A DNA stretch of 11,044 bases from Candidatus Woesearchaeota archaeon (lineage in GTDB: Archaea > Nanobdellota > Nanobdellia > Woesearchaeales > JAGVZT01), in the NCBI GenBank assembly GCA_019323665.1, contig JAHWHA010000021.1, positions 1-11,044 on the forward strand. The letters are read 5' to 3'. This document shows, piece by piece, positions 1 to 6,660 of the stretch. Position 1 is the stretch's first letter. Each line of letters begins with the position of its first letter. The notes under the pieces were generated by a model. The model did not search any database, had not been told where the DNA came from, and saw only the letters and a program-made list of their open reading frames with translations. Position numbers and translations under genes: made by a program.

Positions 1-268
1 CCACAAAACCATCAGCTGCCTTCTCAACTGTCATCACAGTATCAAGCTCGATTGGCACTTTCAAAGCCTCCACCTGCTTTCTCACCTTCTCCATCAGCTC
101 AATACCTGGAATCTCAATGTAGCTTGGGAAATTACAAACCTTGTGAGCATCAGCAGCCATCCCTCCCAAATTGGATGAAATAATAAGAGTGTTCAACTTA
201 TACCGACCGCAGTAAATACCAGCAGTCATGCCTGCAGGCCCAGCCCCGATAATAATAACATCGTACAT
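1..268 (-). CDS. Thioredoxin-reductase-like FAD/NAD(P) oxidoreductase, N-terminal part (cut by window edge)
   Basis: Reading the minus strand from an ATG at 268 gives 89 codons with no stop, running off the left edge. The protein opens with MYDVIIIGAGPAG, a beta strand followed by the dinucleotide-binding GxGxxG loop (residues 8-13) that holds the FAD ADP moiety. Further on, NLGG and VCNFPSYIEIPG resemble the region after the first Rossmann strand in thioredoxin reductases. Such enzymes pass electrons from NAD(P)H through FAD to thioredoxin or similar disulfide partners in the cytoplasm. The redox CxxC motif would lie beyond the edge, so a true thioredoxin reductase cannot be told from a related flavoprotein. 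A TATA box about 28 bases upstream suggests a leaderless mRNA. The family call is firm; the exact substrate is not. Confidence 0.85.
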   Translation of the reverse strand, partial: MYDVIIIGAGPAGMTAGIYCGRYKLNTLIISSNLGGMAADAHKVCNFPSYIEIPGIELMEKVRKQVEALKVPIELDTVMTVEKAADGFV

Positions 269-292
269 TCTGTAGAAAGAATCCTAAAAGGA

Positions 293-300
293 TATTTAAA
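293..300 (-). promoter_or_regulatory. TATA box for the thioredoxin-reductase-like gene
   Basis: On the minus strand the sequence reads TTTAAATA, within the longer near-palindrome 292-304. Its centre is about 28 bases before the ATG at 268, which would place the transcription start at or within a few bases of the start codon. No ribosome-binding site is visible. Confidence 0.55.
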
Positions 301-337
301 TATTGTCCATAATCAGAGTAGGTGGGAATAGTGCCCA

Positions 338-360
338 ATAATATAAGAAAATAAAAAAAT
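338..360 (-). terminator. T-tract terminator after the beta-propeller gene
   Basis: Directly after the stop codon of the beta-propeller gene, the minus strand reads ATTTTTTTATTTTC followed by more T-rich sequence. Archaeal RNA polymerase commonly terminates at such T tracts without a stem-loop. The position, between this gene and the next promoter on the same strand, supports the call. Confidence 0.45.
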
Positions 361-2475
361 TCAATAAACCTTTATCTCGCTGGCACCCTGCTTCAACTCC
401 ACATTCTTTACACTGCTAAGGTCATCAATCTCATTTATTCTCAGTAGTGTTGGAGATTTTGTGTAGAGCAGCTCATCGATCCACAAGCTCCTTTCAACCT
501 GCGGCTGATAATAGTAGTAGCGGTTTGCAACGCCAGGTGCCATCGAGTGGTCAATCAGACCGCGCAGCTCAATCTCATCTTCCGTGATGTGGAATACAAA
601 AGCGCCATTGTAACCATCACTCCTGTCAGAGTAGTCATAACTGAAAGCTGGAATAACAAGCAGCTCTTTCTCTTTCGAGAACAGGAATGCATGATGCTCA
701 AACATCGCTGTGGTCTGCGCCCAGCGTTCATCAGTCACAAACTTGGCAATCTCCTTTGGGTTCTCAACATCGCTCACATCAAACAAGCTGATCTTGAGTC
801 CGCGGACACGGCCAGTTGAGGTTGCATCCTGTCCAAGACCAATAATTATGTTCTCATCATATGGATGCAAGTATCTTGAAAATCCAGGAATCTTCAACTT
901 GCCAAGCTCTTTAATATTCTTTGGATTGCTGAGATCAATCACAAAGAAAGGATCAACCTGCCTGAAAGTCACCATGTACAGCCGCTCACCCATAAATCTG
1001 GTGGAATAAATCTGTTCACCAGCAGCCAAACCCTCCAGCCTGTCAAGCATATCCAAGTCCTCATCAAGTGTATAAATATTGTTGGTTGACTCAACACTCG
1101 ATTTCTCAAACCTTGACCATCGCTGGCTCACAGTTGTCGCTATTCTAAACACACCGTCAAACTCATCCATTGAGAACTGGTTAACCACATGGCCAGGCAC
1201 TTTGGCAGATTCCTCAATCTCAATATCAAGCCCGTCAACACTCAGCTTGTTAATTACAGTGTACTCAAAATACTCATACTCCTCAAGCTTCTCGAGCAGT
1301 AGCTCCTCTGCATTGTCCTGCAGCTCCTCTGCCTCATCCACATCCATATAGTTTAGGTAGGATGAGTAAATCATCGATATCTTGTTCTTCTTCTCATATC
1401 TTGAGAGCACATCATCATCAGTCTGCTTTATTTTCTCTATCAGTGCCTTGTCAGCATCAGTGAGATATTCTTCCAGCAACTCCTGCATGATCTCCTGCTG
1501 CAGCTCATACTCACTGATCTGTTCAGTGTACGTTATATAAAGATTCGACTCAGACATGTACAGATTCTGCCCAGATTCTACAGTAACTGCCTTGCTCTCC
1601 ACATCACCCAACTCATTGATATCAAGGGCATGAACGCTTACAAGCTGGATATGATCGTAAGGGATGTTATAATAATAAATGTCTCTGACTGCGATCGTTT
1701 CAACATCATCGCCCCTTACAACAACAGGTGTAGGATAATCAACCCTGTACTCAGGTGTTGTGCGAACCACTAGATAGATGTAATCATCTATCATTCTCGA
1801 GTTGAAATAGCTTCCCTCAAACTTGTAGCTCTCTAGCAACTCAGGCTCAGCACGGTCGCTTATATCATATACGTCTAAGAAAGTCATTCCATACCTGGGC
1901 CTAAAATCAATCTCCTTGTAGAAATCAAGGTCATTGAAATCACCAAAAACAGCAAGCCTGTCACCATCAACAAAGAGCCCTGTTGGATTGCCCTTAAACT
2001 CCTTTGAGTAAACAACCTCTGCGTCCTCACCTGGATAAGCATTGACTATAAATAGAGTGTCATCTGAAACAGTATAAATATATTCACCATCTGTCTTGAT
2101 GATATCACCCTCATCCACACCGGCAACCTGCACATTAGTCTCTGAGTACTCCTGGGCAACCTTGCCACCAGCAGTTGGTGCAGCCACTGCCTCCATTGCA
2201 CTATCAGCCATCACACTTCGCTCTTCAAGCGCATAATTCACTGCATAACCATAATCGCTTCCCCAGCTGTTAGTCCTGATGAATAAGTTGTATTCCTCAA
2301 CAGACTTAAAACTATGATCCTCAACAGCACTCTTGGGATCAAAAGAAAACTTTGCATAAGTGCCGGATTGAGGTTGTGTGCCTGGTGCGCTTGGCTTTGT
2401 ATCAGTACATCCAAGTATTATACAAACTAACAACATACTGCAAATGATTATTTTAAACAATGTATCTTCTTCCAT
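361..2475 (-). CDS. Secreted beta-propeller lipoprotein (PF09826-type)
   Basis: This 704-residue protein starts with a hydrophobic signal segment (about residues 6-22) ending in ILGC. That is a lipobox, so Cys23 is probably lipid-anchored on the outer face of the membrane. A Pro/Ser/Thr-rich linker follows. Residues about 115-131 hold VQVAGVDEGDIIKTDGEY, the hallmark opening of the secreted beta-propeller family PF09826. The rest is rich in propeller-type strands with repeated 'LxVYDISD' and 'IDDYIYLV' patterns. An acidic helical insertion (about residues 319-402, many Glu/Leu) interrupts the blades; as far as I recall, similar insertions occur in this family. The molecular function is unknown; roles in cell-surface binding or polymer handling are guesses. 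The ATG at 2475 has GGTGAT five bases upstream. A TATA box lies upstream and a T tract follows the stop, so it may be monocistronic. Confidence 0.88.
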   Translation of the reverse strand: MEEDTLFKIIICSMLLVCIILGCTDTKPSAPGTQPQSGTYAKFSFDPKSAVEDHSFKSVEEYNLFIRTNSWGSDYGYAVNYALEERSVMADSAMEAVAAPTAGGKVAQEYSETNVQVAGVDEGDIIKTDGEYIYTVSDDTLFIVNAYPGEDAEVVYSKEFKGNPTGLFVDGDRLAVFGDFNDLDFYKEIDFRPRYGMTFLDVYDISDRAEPELLESYKFEGSYFNSRMIDDYIYLVVRTTPEYRVDYPTPVVVRGDDVETIAVRDIYYYNIPYDHIQLVSVHALDINELGDVESKAVTVESGQNLYMSESNLYITYTEQISEYELQQEIMQELLEEYLTDADKALIEKIKQTDDDVLSRYEKKNKISMIYSSYLNYMDVDEAEELQDNAEELLLEKLEEYEYFEYTVINKLSVDGLDIEIEESAKVPGHVVNQFSMDEFDGVFRIATTVSQRWSRFEKSSVESTNNIYTLDEDLDMLDRLEGLAAGEQIYSTRFMGERLYMVTFRQVDPFFVIDLSNPKNIKELGKLKIPGFSRYLHPYDENIIIGLGQDATSTGRVRGLKISLFDVSDVENPKEIAKFVTDERWAQTTAMFEHHAFLFSKEKELLVIPAFSYDYSDRSDGYNGAFVFHITEDEIELRGLIDHSMAPGVANRYYYYQPQVERSLWIDELLYTKSPTLLRINEIDDLSSVKNVELKQGASEIKVY

Positions 2476-2480
2476 TTTGA

Positions 2481-2522
2481 ATCACCCATTCTCTGGTAAA
2501 TAGACTTTATTAATATATATTT
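2481..2522 (-). promoter_or_regulatory. Promoter and ribosome-binding site of the beta-propeller gene
   Basis: On the minus strand an AATATATA box (2514-2521) is followed, about 27 bases on, by a probable start near 2490. This gives a leader of roughly 15 bases. The leader contains GGTGAT (2481-2486), complementary to the archaeal 16S tail, five bases before the ATG at 2475. This fixes the start codon. The box overlaps the end of the possible small ORF 2510-2620. Confidence 0.55.
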
Positions 2523-2620
2523 GCATAGCTTCCACCCCGTTTGAAACTATTTGAGCCATCGCTGTGAAAGCCCTCAATAAAACCCAGCTGCTCTGGGCTG
2601 AGTTTTGTGTCAAGAATCAC
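2510..2620 (-). CDS. Possible 36-residue protein, start overlapping the stop of the zinc-ribbon gene
   Basis: A GTG at 2620 overlaps the TGA of the upstream zinc-ribbon gene in the arrangement GTGA, typical of translational coupling. It opens a frame of 36 codons ending in TAA at 2510-2512. GAGGAG lies just before the GTG. The peptide begins with an amphipathic stretch, ILDTKLSPEQLGFIEGF, then a Gly/Ser/basic tail ending in ANIY. The composition looks protein-like, with no rare or low-complexity run. Against it: the frame is short, it contains a hairpin followed by TTTTATT that could end transcription of the zinc-ribbon gene, and its end overlaps the next gene's TATA box. I do not recognise it. 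It could also be a chance frame. Confidence 0.3.
   Translation of the reverse strand: MILDTKLSPEQLGFIEGFHSDGSNSFKRGGSYANIY
2576..2597 (-). terminator. Hairpin plus T-rich tail after the zinc-ribbon gene
   Basis: On the minus strand CCCAG (2593-2597), a 5-base loop and CTGGG (2583-2587) form a perfect 5-bp stem, followed at once by TTTTATT. This resembles a weak intrinsic terminator, 20 bases beyond the stop codon of the zinc-ribbon gene. It lies inside the possible small ORF 2510-2620, so the two interpretations partly compete. Confidence 0.35.
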
Positions 2621-2952
2621 TCCTCAAATTCTGAACCTGCTGTTTTTAGCAGACTTTCAGCATCAGTCTTCACTGTCAGAGTGCCTTCACGGTTGCAGTA
2701 AGGGCAGATAGTGACACGGGCACTTTTTTTGCGTTTGAACTTGTAGTTGCATTTTATGCAGTAATACTTTACCAGCTCTTCACCTGAATCATCCTTTCCC
2801 GAGCTCTCTTCTTTTCCCTTGGGCTTTGAGCCCCTATCAAGACAACTCTTGCACGCAAGCTGCCCAGACCTCATCGGATCATATCGCATATGCTCTGAGG
2901 TGAACTTCCTTCCGCACTTGTAGCATTTGATTGTCACTTCACGGTTTTCCAT
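2617..2952 (-). CDS. Small double zinc-ribbon protein
   Basis: This 111-residue protein carries two probable zinc-binding units. The first uses Cys10/Cys13 (CYKC) and Cys34/Cys37 (CKSC). The second uses Cys65/Cys68 (CIKC) and Cys83/Cys86 (CPYC). A charged, Gly/Ser/Lys-rich linker (about residues 41-60) joins them. The second unit has a basic patch (FKRKKSAR) between its knuckles, typical of nucleic-acid-binding ribbons. I infer a role in RNA or DNA binding, or as a subunit or adaptor of transcription or translation machinery. No named family can be assigned. The ATG at 2952 has GGGGTGAT three bases upstream, which supports this start. A TATA box lies about 42 bases before the ATG. It is transcribed divergently from gatD. 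Confidence 0.8.
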   Translation of the reverse strand: MENREVTIKCYKCGRKFTSEHMRYDPMRSGQLACKSCLDRGSKPKGKEESSGKDDSGEELVKYYCIKCNYKFKRKKSARVTICPYCNREGTLTVKTDAESLLKTAGSEFEE

Positions 2953-2955
2953 ACC

Positions 2956-2998
2956 ATCACCCCTTGTTCAAACAAACCTCTGTTCGCATTATATATTA
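2956..2998 (-). promoter_or_regulatory. Promoter and ribosome-binding site of the zinc-ribbon gene
   Basis: The minus strand has TAATATAT (2991-2998) and, about 27 bases on, a probable start near 2968. The short leader includes GGTGAT (2956-2961) close to the ATG at 2952. The upstream edge of the box is part of two tandem TATTAGG copies (plus-strand 2994-3007), with CTAAT at 3014-3018 inverted relative to them. This arrangement could be a regulator site. Confidence 0.5.
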
Positions 2999-3114
2999 GG
3001 TATTAGGAATTTACTAATGTAAGGTATTTCCAAGTATATATAACTATCTTTTAATCTAACTTTTGTTCTTTCTAAGGATTATCTTATAATATAGATTACA
3101 GAGTATTAGAAATA

Positions 3115-3122
3115 TTTATATA
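3115..3122 (+). promoter_or_regulatory. TATA box of gatD
   Basis: TTTATATA is centred 26-27 bases before the gatD ATG at 3145, preceded by purine-rich AGAAAT that could be the TFB-recognition element. The spacing implies transcription starting at the ATG, so a leaderless mRNA. No ribosome-binding site is visible. Confidence 0.65.
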
Positions 3123-3144
3123 GCCCCAAAAACTTAGCCTGACT

Positions 3145-4461
3145 ATGGGACCAGAGCCAGGAGATACTGTAGAGGTTCAAACATCAAAAGAGGCAATTGT
3201 TGGGATTCTAATGCCTCAAAAAGGCAACTCAGTTGTGTTGAAGCTGGAGACAGGCTATAATATGGGGATTGAGACCAAAAAGGTAAAATCCATCAAGATA
3301 CTCAAAAAGGGGAAAAAACTGGGCCAGATTAAGGCTGCCAAGGTAACTCAGAAAAAATCACTCCCCAAAATAAGCTTTATTGCCACTGGAGGCACAATCG
3401 GCACACATGTTGATTATCTCACAGGCGGTGTTTTTATGTGCCGCTCACCTGAGGAAATATTAGCAACAACACCGGAGCTTGGAGACATTATCAATATCAA
3501 GACATTATCACCTTTTACTGTCGCGAGCGAGGACATGTCAGTGGAGAACTGGCAGGAGCTGGCAAAACTGGTGGCAAAAGAGCTCAATTCAGGAGCTGAC
3601 GGTGTTATATTGACACACGGCACTGATTATCTCCATTACACAGCATCTGCACTCACATTCATGCTGCCAGACCTATGCAAACCTGTTGCACTAGTCGGTG
3701 CCCAAAGGAGCCCCGATAGGGGAAGTTTTGATGGTACACAAAATCTGCTCTGCGCTGCCCATTACTGCAAATCAGATATCGCAGAGGTTGCAGTTGTGAT
3801 GCACGGCTCAACTGATGATAAATACTGTTTTGCCAACCGCGGTGTTAAATGCCGTAAGATGCACACAAGCAGACGCGATGCATTCAGGCCAATAAATGAG
3901 CTGCCCCTGGCAAGAATATTCCCTGATGGTAAGATGGAGATACTCAATAAAAGCTATGCCAAAAGGACCAATGCTAAGGTAAAGCCAGACACAAAATTCG
4001 AGAAGAAAATAGCAATAGTGAAAAGCTACATTGGTTCAGACCCTGCAATAATTGACTGGTACATCAAGAATGGCTATCGCGGGCTTGTGATTGAGGCATC
4101 TGCTCTTGGCCACGTACCCACGGGCGAGTCTGGAACAAAAGTGAAAGACTTTGACAAGAGGATGTCATGGATACCTTATATCAAAAAGGCTGTTGATAAA
4201 GGAGTGGTTGTGGTGGCAAGCACAACCTGCCTCTACGGCCGCATCCACCCATTTGTCTATCGTAACCTCAGGCTTGCGCATGAATCAGGAATGATTTATG
4301 GTGAGGAGCTGCCAAGCGATATGCTCCCAGAGACAACTTATATAAAACTGGGCTGGGTGCTCGGCCACACCAAAGATCAGCAAAAAGCCAAAGAGATGAT
4401 GCTGACAAATTACCACAATGAGATATCAGAGCGCAGCATCTCAAAGTCATTCCTTTACTGA
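3145..4461 (+). CDS. gatD: Glutamyl-tRNA(Gln) amidotransferase subunit D (GatD)
   Basis: GatD is the amidase half of the archaeal GatDE complex. It hydrolyses glutamine or asparagine and passes ammonia to GatE, which converts Glu-tRNA(Gln) to Gln-tRNA(Gln) in the cytoplasm. The 438-residue length matches the family. Residues 1-55 form the small N-terminal beta domain seen in GatD but not in plain asparaginases (PGDTVEVQT onward). The type I/II asparaginase fold follows, with FIATGGTIG (catalytic Thr84 by family alignment), THGTDY (Thr160, Asp161), GAQRSPDRGSFDG and RKMHTSRRDAF (Lys238). The full catalytic set is present. The C-terminal end, EISERSISKSFL, is also typical. Its partner gatE lies downstream, separated by one small gene. 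The start is supported by a TATA box 26-27 bases upstream. Confidence 0.96.
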   Translation: MGPEPGDTVEVQTSKEAIVGILMPQKGNSVVLKLETGYNMGIETKKVKSIKILKKGKKLGQIKAAKVTQKKSLPKISFIATGGTIGTHVDYLTGGVFMCRSPEEILATTPELGDIINIKTLSPFTVASEDMSVENWQELAKLVAKELNSGADGVILTHGTDYLHYTASALTFMLPDLCKPVALVGAQRSPDRGSFDGTQNLLCAAHYCKSDIAEVAVVMHGSTDDKYCFANRGVKCRKMHTSRRDAFRPINELPLARIFPDGKMEILNKSYAKRTNAKVKPDTKFEKKIAIVKSYIGSDPAIIDWYIKNGYRGLVIEASALGHVPTGESGTKVKDFDKRMSWIPYIKKAVDKGVVVVASTTCLYGRIHPFVYRNLRLAHESGMIYGEELPSDMLPETTYIKLGWVLGHTKDQQKAKEMMLTNYHNEISERSISKSFLY

Positions 4462-4550
4462 TTACAGTAGCGGTGCTTTCAATAACCTATATAATCTTCA
4501 AAAATAAGAAATAACAAGATTTGATGCAATGGAAAACTAACATATTACCA

Positions 4551-4558
4551 TAAATATA
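4551..4558 (+). promoter_or_regulatory. Possible TATA box ahead of the small membrane protein and gatE
   Basis: TAAATATA lies about 20 bases before the ATG at 4575, closer than at the neighbouring leaderless promoters. A second candidate, CTATATAA, lies at 4487-4494 and would give a leader of about 55 bases. Which one is used cannot be told from sequence. The region 4462-4574 holds nothing else I can support. Confidence 0.35.
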
Positions 4559-4574
4559 TTGATAATTGATTGTC

Positions 4575-4874
4575 ATGGAATGGAGCTATGTTTTTGCTTT
4601 TGGGTTGATTGTCGCGATTGCAGTTACTGGAGTGTTTTTTTTGCAGCTTGCTAATCCCCCAACAGCATTGGTTGTGGATGGAAATGCCGGCAACGGGGAA
4701 ATCACAGCTAGCATAATCCCCTCAACAATTCAAATCGACAAGGAGGATCTCAAACTCTGCTGCAACTTCATTAAAGATGGCAGAGAGATGGGATGCTGGC
4801 TGATAAAGAAATATAACTGCGAGCTTTGCAGTGATTACTGTATACCCAATGAGGATGCATATGGGACAGATTGA
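4575..4874 (+). CDS. Small cysteine-rich single-pass membrane protein between gatD and gatE
   Basis: This is a 99-residue protein from the ATG at 4575; a TTG three codons upstream is a weaker start. Residues about 5-26 form one strongly hydrophobic segment, a transmembrane anchor or uncleaved signal. A Gly/Thr/Ile-rich stretch follows. The C-terminal part has six cysteines (Cys62, 63, 74, 82, 85, 89), suggesting disulfides or a metal site outside the membrane. I recognise no family. Its last 14 bases overlap the start of gatE in another frame, so translation of the two is probably coupled. A Cys-rich surface protein has no evident role in tRNA amidation, so co-expression rather than shared function is the safer reading. 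The hydrophobic segment and Cys pattern make a chance frame unlikely. Confidence 0.65.
   Translation: MEWSYVFAFGLIVAIAVTGVFFLQLANPPTALVVDGNAGNGEITASIIPSTIQIDKEDLKLCCNFIKDGREMGCWLIKKYNCELCSDYCIPNEDAYGTD
4851..4856 (+). promoter_or_regulatory. Ribosome-binding site that decides the gatE start
   Basis: GAGGAT lies four bases before the ATG at 4861. It partly matches the archaeal GAGGTGAT consensus and favours this ATG over the upstream in-frame GTG at 4831 and ATGs at 4849 and 4855. It sits inside the coding sequence of the preceding small membrane protein. Confidence 0.45.
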
Positions 4875-6285
4875 CTATGAGAAAATTGGATTCAAGTGCG
4901 GCATAGAGATTCACCAACAGCTGGATTCTCATAAACTGTTCTGCAAGTGTCCGAGTATTATTATCGATGCTCAACCAGATTTCACTATAAAAAGAAGTCT
5001 GCGCGCTGCTGCTGGAGAGACAGGAGAGGTTGATGTGGCAGCAGTATATGCAATGGCAAAGCAGAAGCAGTACACATACAATGGCTATTTGGCGAACACC
5101 TGCCTGGTGGAGCTTGATGAAGAGCCCCCTCATCCAATCAACAAAGAAGCGCTTGAAACAGTGCTAGTCATTTCAAAGCTTCTCAACGCTCAGATTATTG
5201 ACGAGATCCAGGTGATGCGCAAAACAGTTGTTGATGGTTCAAACACTGCAGCATTCCAGAGGACAGCGCTTGTGGCAAGAAACGGTTACTTGGAGACATC
5301 AAAAGGAAAAATTGGCATACAGACAATCTGCATTGAGGAAGACTCTGCAAAGATTGTGAAACGCACCAAAAAGGAGGATATCTATAACCTATCAAGACTT
5401 GGCATTCCACTTGTTGAAATTGCCACAGATGCCTCAATCCAGAATCCTGAGCATGCTCAAGAAGTTGCTAAATTGCTCGGCATGGTGCTAAGAAGCACGA
5501 AAGTGAAACGTGGTCTGGGAACAATCAGGCAAGATGTCAATTTGTCAATCAAAGAGGGGGTGAGAGTTGAGATAAAAGGCTTCCAGGAGCTGCGTTCAAT
5601 ACCCAAGGTGATTGAAAATGAGGTGAAAAGACAGCTCGCAGCAATCAAGCAAGGAAAAAAGCTGAAGCGTGAGGTTAGAAAAGCTGAGCCAGACCTCACA
5701 ACTAGCTTTATGAGGCCATTGCCAGGTGCAGCGCGCATGTACCCTGAAACTGACTTGCCTGGAATTATTCCAGAAACCAAATCACTCAAAATACCCAAAT
5801 TGCTTGTGCACAAAGCCAAAGAACTCAAAAGTGCAGGTCTCAACAAAGCGCTTGCAGATGAGCTGGCAAAATCAAACAAGCTTGAGCTTTTCAGCACACT
5901 TAAGCAGCAGTTCAAGAGTATTGAACCGCAATTCATTGCAAAGACACTCCTCACAACACCAAAAGAGATCAAGAAGAGATACAATTGCGATTTGGAAATC
6001 GAGATTGGAGTTTTAGAAAAAATCCTTGAAGAGCTCAGCAAAAAATGCATAACAGAGGAAGCAGTGTTTGAGATGCTTGTTGAGATTGCACAGGGCAAGC
6101 CACTCAATATTGACAAGCACAAATCAATTGATGATACAAAACTTAGGCAAGAGATTAGAAGAATAGTGCAAGCAACCCCAGGATTGCCATTAAATGGAGT
6201 GATCGGCAATGTGATGAAAGAGCTTAGGGGCAAGGCACCAGGCAGCAAGATAGTTGAGATAGTGAAACAGGAGATGAAACAGTAG
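4861..6285 (+). CDS. gatE: Glutamyl-tRNA(Gln) amidotransferase subunit E (GatE), lacking the GAD insertion
   Basis: GatE binds Glu-tRNA(Gln), phosphorylates the glutamyl group with ATP and amidates it with ammonia from GatD. The protein is 474 residues from the ATG at 4861. The cradle domain begins IGFKCGIEIHQQLD (residues 9-22), with LFCKCPS next and GLGTIRQDVNLSI at about 218-230. RPLPGAARMYPETD (285-298) is the GatE signature and separates it from bacterial GatB. The C-terminal helical and tail domains end with GVIGNVMKELRGKAPG. The tail contacts tRNA in this family. Known GatE proteins are about 600-630 residues because an AspRS-like GAD domain is inserted before RPLPGAARMYPETD. Here a short basic linker (about 262-284) takes its place. 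The frame is intact with no break, so this looks like natural reduction. Confidence 0.94.
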   Translation: MGQIDYEKIGFKCGIEIHQQLDSHKLFCKCPSIIIDAQPDFTIKRSLRAAAGETGEVDVAAVYAMAKQKQYTYNGYLANTCLVELDEEPPHPINKEALETVLVISKLLNAQIIDEIQVMRKTVVDGSNTAAFQRTALVARNGYLETSKGKIGIQTICIEEDSAKIVKRTKKEDIYNLSRLGIPLVEIATDASIQNPEHAQEVAKLLGMVLRSTKVKRGLGTIRQDVNLSIKEGVRVEIKGFQELRSIPKVIENEVKRQLAAIKQGKKLKREVRKAEPDLTTSFMRPLPGAARMYPETDLPGIIPETKSLKIPKLLVHKAKELKSAGLNKALADELAKSNKLELFSTLKQQFKSIEPQFIAKTLLTTPKEIKKRYNCDLEIEIGVLEKILEELSKKCITEEAVFEMLVEIAQGKPLNIDKHKSIDDTKLRQEIRRIVQATPGLPLNGVIGNVMKELRGKAPGSKIVEIVKQEMKQ

Positions 6286-6360
6286 TTCACAGCTGAAACT
6301 TTCTTAACCATTCTCAAGTGGAAATACCCCAAATGTTTCAACTATATAACAATCAAAAGG

Positions 6361-6368
6361 TTTATATA
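6361..6368 (+). promoter_or_regulatory. TATA box of the winged-helix gene
   Basis: TTTATATA is centred 26-27 bases before the ATG at 6391, the same sequence and spacing as at gatD. This implies a leaderless mRNA and supports ATG 6391 rather than the adjacent TTG at 6388. A second TATA-like string (ACTATATAA, about 6341-6349) lies just upstream. Confidence 0.6.
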
Positions 6369-6390
6369 CGCTGATTTGATAAGATAATTG

Positions 6391-6609
6391 ATGGGGCAGC
6401 GTGACATAATAGATCTATTACGCAAGTCGCCGGGACGATGGCTCAATGCGCAAGAGATAGCCCACAAGCTCAATGTCTCTGCAGGCTCAGTGCTGGCATG
6501 CCTGCGCAGATTGAGGAAATCAGGGCTTGTTGAATTCCAGAACCAGATGCAAAAAGTAGGTACTGTGTATAAGAAAGTGTTCATCTACCGCTTCAAGGGC
6601 CCCAAATAA
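6391..6609 (+). CDS. Small winged helix-turn-helix protein
   Basis: This 72-residue protein is almost entirely one winged-helix fold. Helix 1 is at about 4-12 (RDIIDLLRK), helix 2 at about 19-27 (NAQEIAHKLN), and the recognition helix at about 30-43 (SAGSVLACLRRLRK). SGLVEFQ starts a beta wing ending in VFIYRFK. The pattern 'S.GSV...LRRLRKSGLVE' is typical of DNA-binding winged helices that read promoters. It probably acts as a small transcription factor, perhaps a dimer, though no dimerisation or ligand domain is present. Its target cannot be inferred. It has its own promoter and sits between gatE and the cation exchanger. Basic residues in the recognition helix support nucleic-acid binding. 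Confidence 0.75.
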   Translation: MGQRDIIDLLRKSPGRWLNAQEIAHKLNVSAGSVLACLRRLRKSGLVEFQNQMQKVGTVYKKVFIYRFKGPK

Positions 6610-6629
6610 AATCAGCTGAAATAGAAAAT

Positions 6630-6637
6630 CTTAAATA
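6630..6637 (+). promoter_or_regulatory. TATA box of the cation exchanger gene
   Basis: CTTAAATA, preceded by GAAAAT, is centred about 27 bases before the ATG at 6661. This again fits a leaderless transcript, with no ribosome-binding site visible. Confidence 0.55.
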
Positions 6638-6660
6638 ACCCCTTCTGTGAGATTATTCCC

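Noticed and set aside
547..1351. Three plus-strand frames of 90-99 codons opposite the beta-propeller gene
   Set aside because: All are antisense to a gene with clear family signatures. One has a poly-Ser run that simply reflects the acidic Glu-rich helix on the real strand.
2953..3144. Possible small RNA from a TATA-like string at 3035-3043
   Set aside because: A TATATATAA string is present, but I found no stable stem, C/D or H/ACA box, or clear end in the following sequence.
4524..4553. Nine-codon mini-ORF (MQWKTNILP) about 30 bases after the TATA-like string at 4487-4494
   Set aside because: It is too short to separate from chance, has no ribosome-binding site and shows no sign of conservation that can be judged here.
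4831..4860. Upstream in-frame starts for gatE (GTG 4831, ATG 4849, ATG 4855)
   Set aside because: GatE proteins begin a few residues before the conserved GxEIHQQL segment, and GAGGAT four bases before ATG 4861 fits that start best. The upstream starts would add 2 to 10 residues not expected in the family.
5457..6341. Long open frame (294 codons) on the minus strand opposite gatE
   Set aside because: It lies fully antisense to a well-conserved gene. Its translation is Ser/Leu/Ile-rich with no recognisable motif, as expected for a reverse frame of codon-biased coding DNA.
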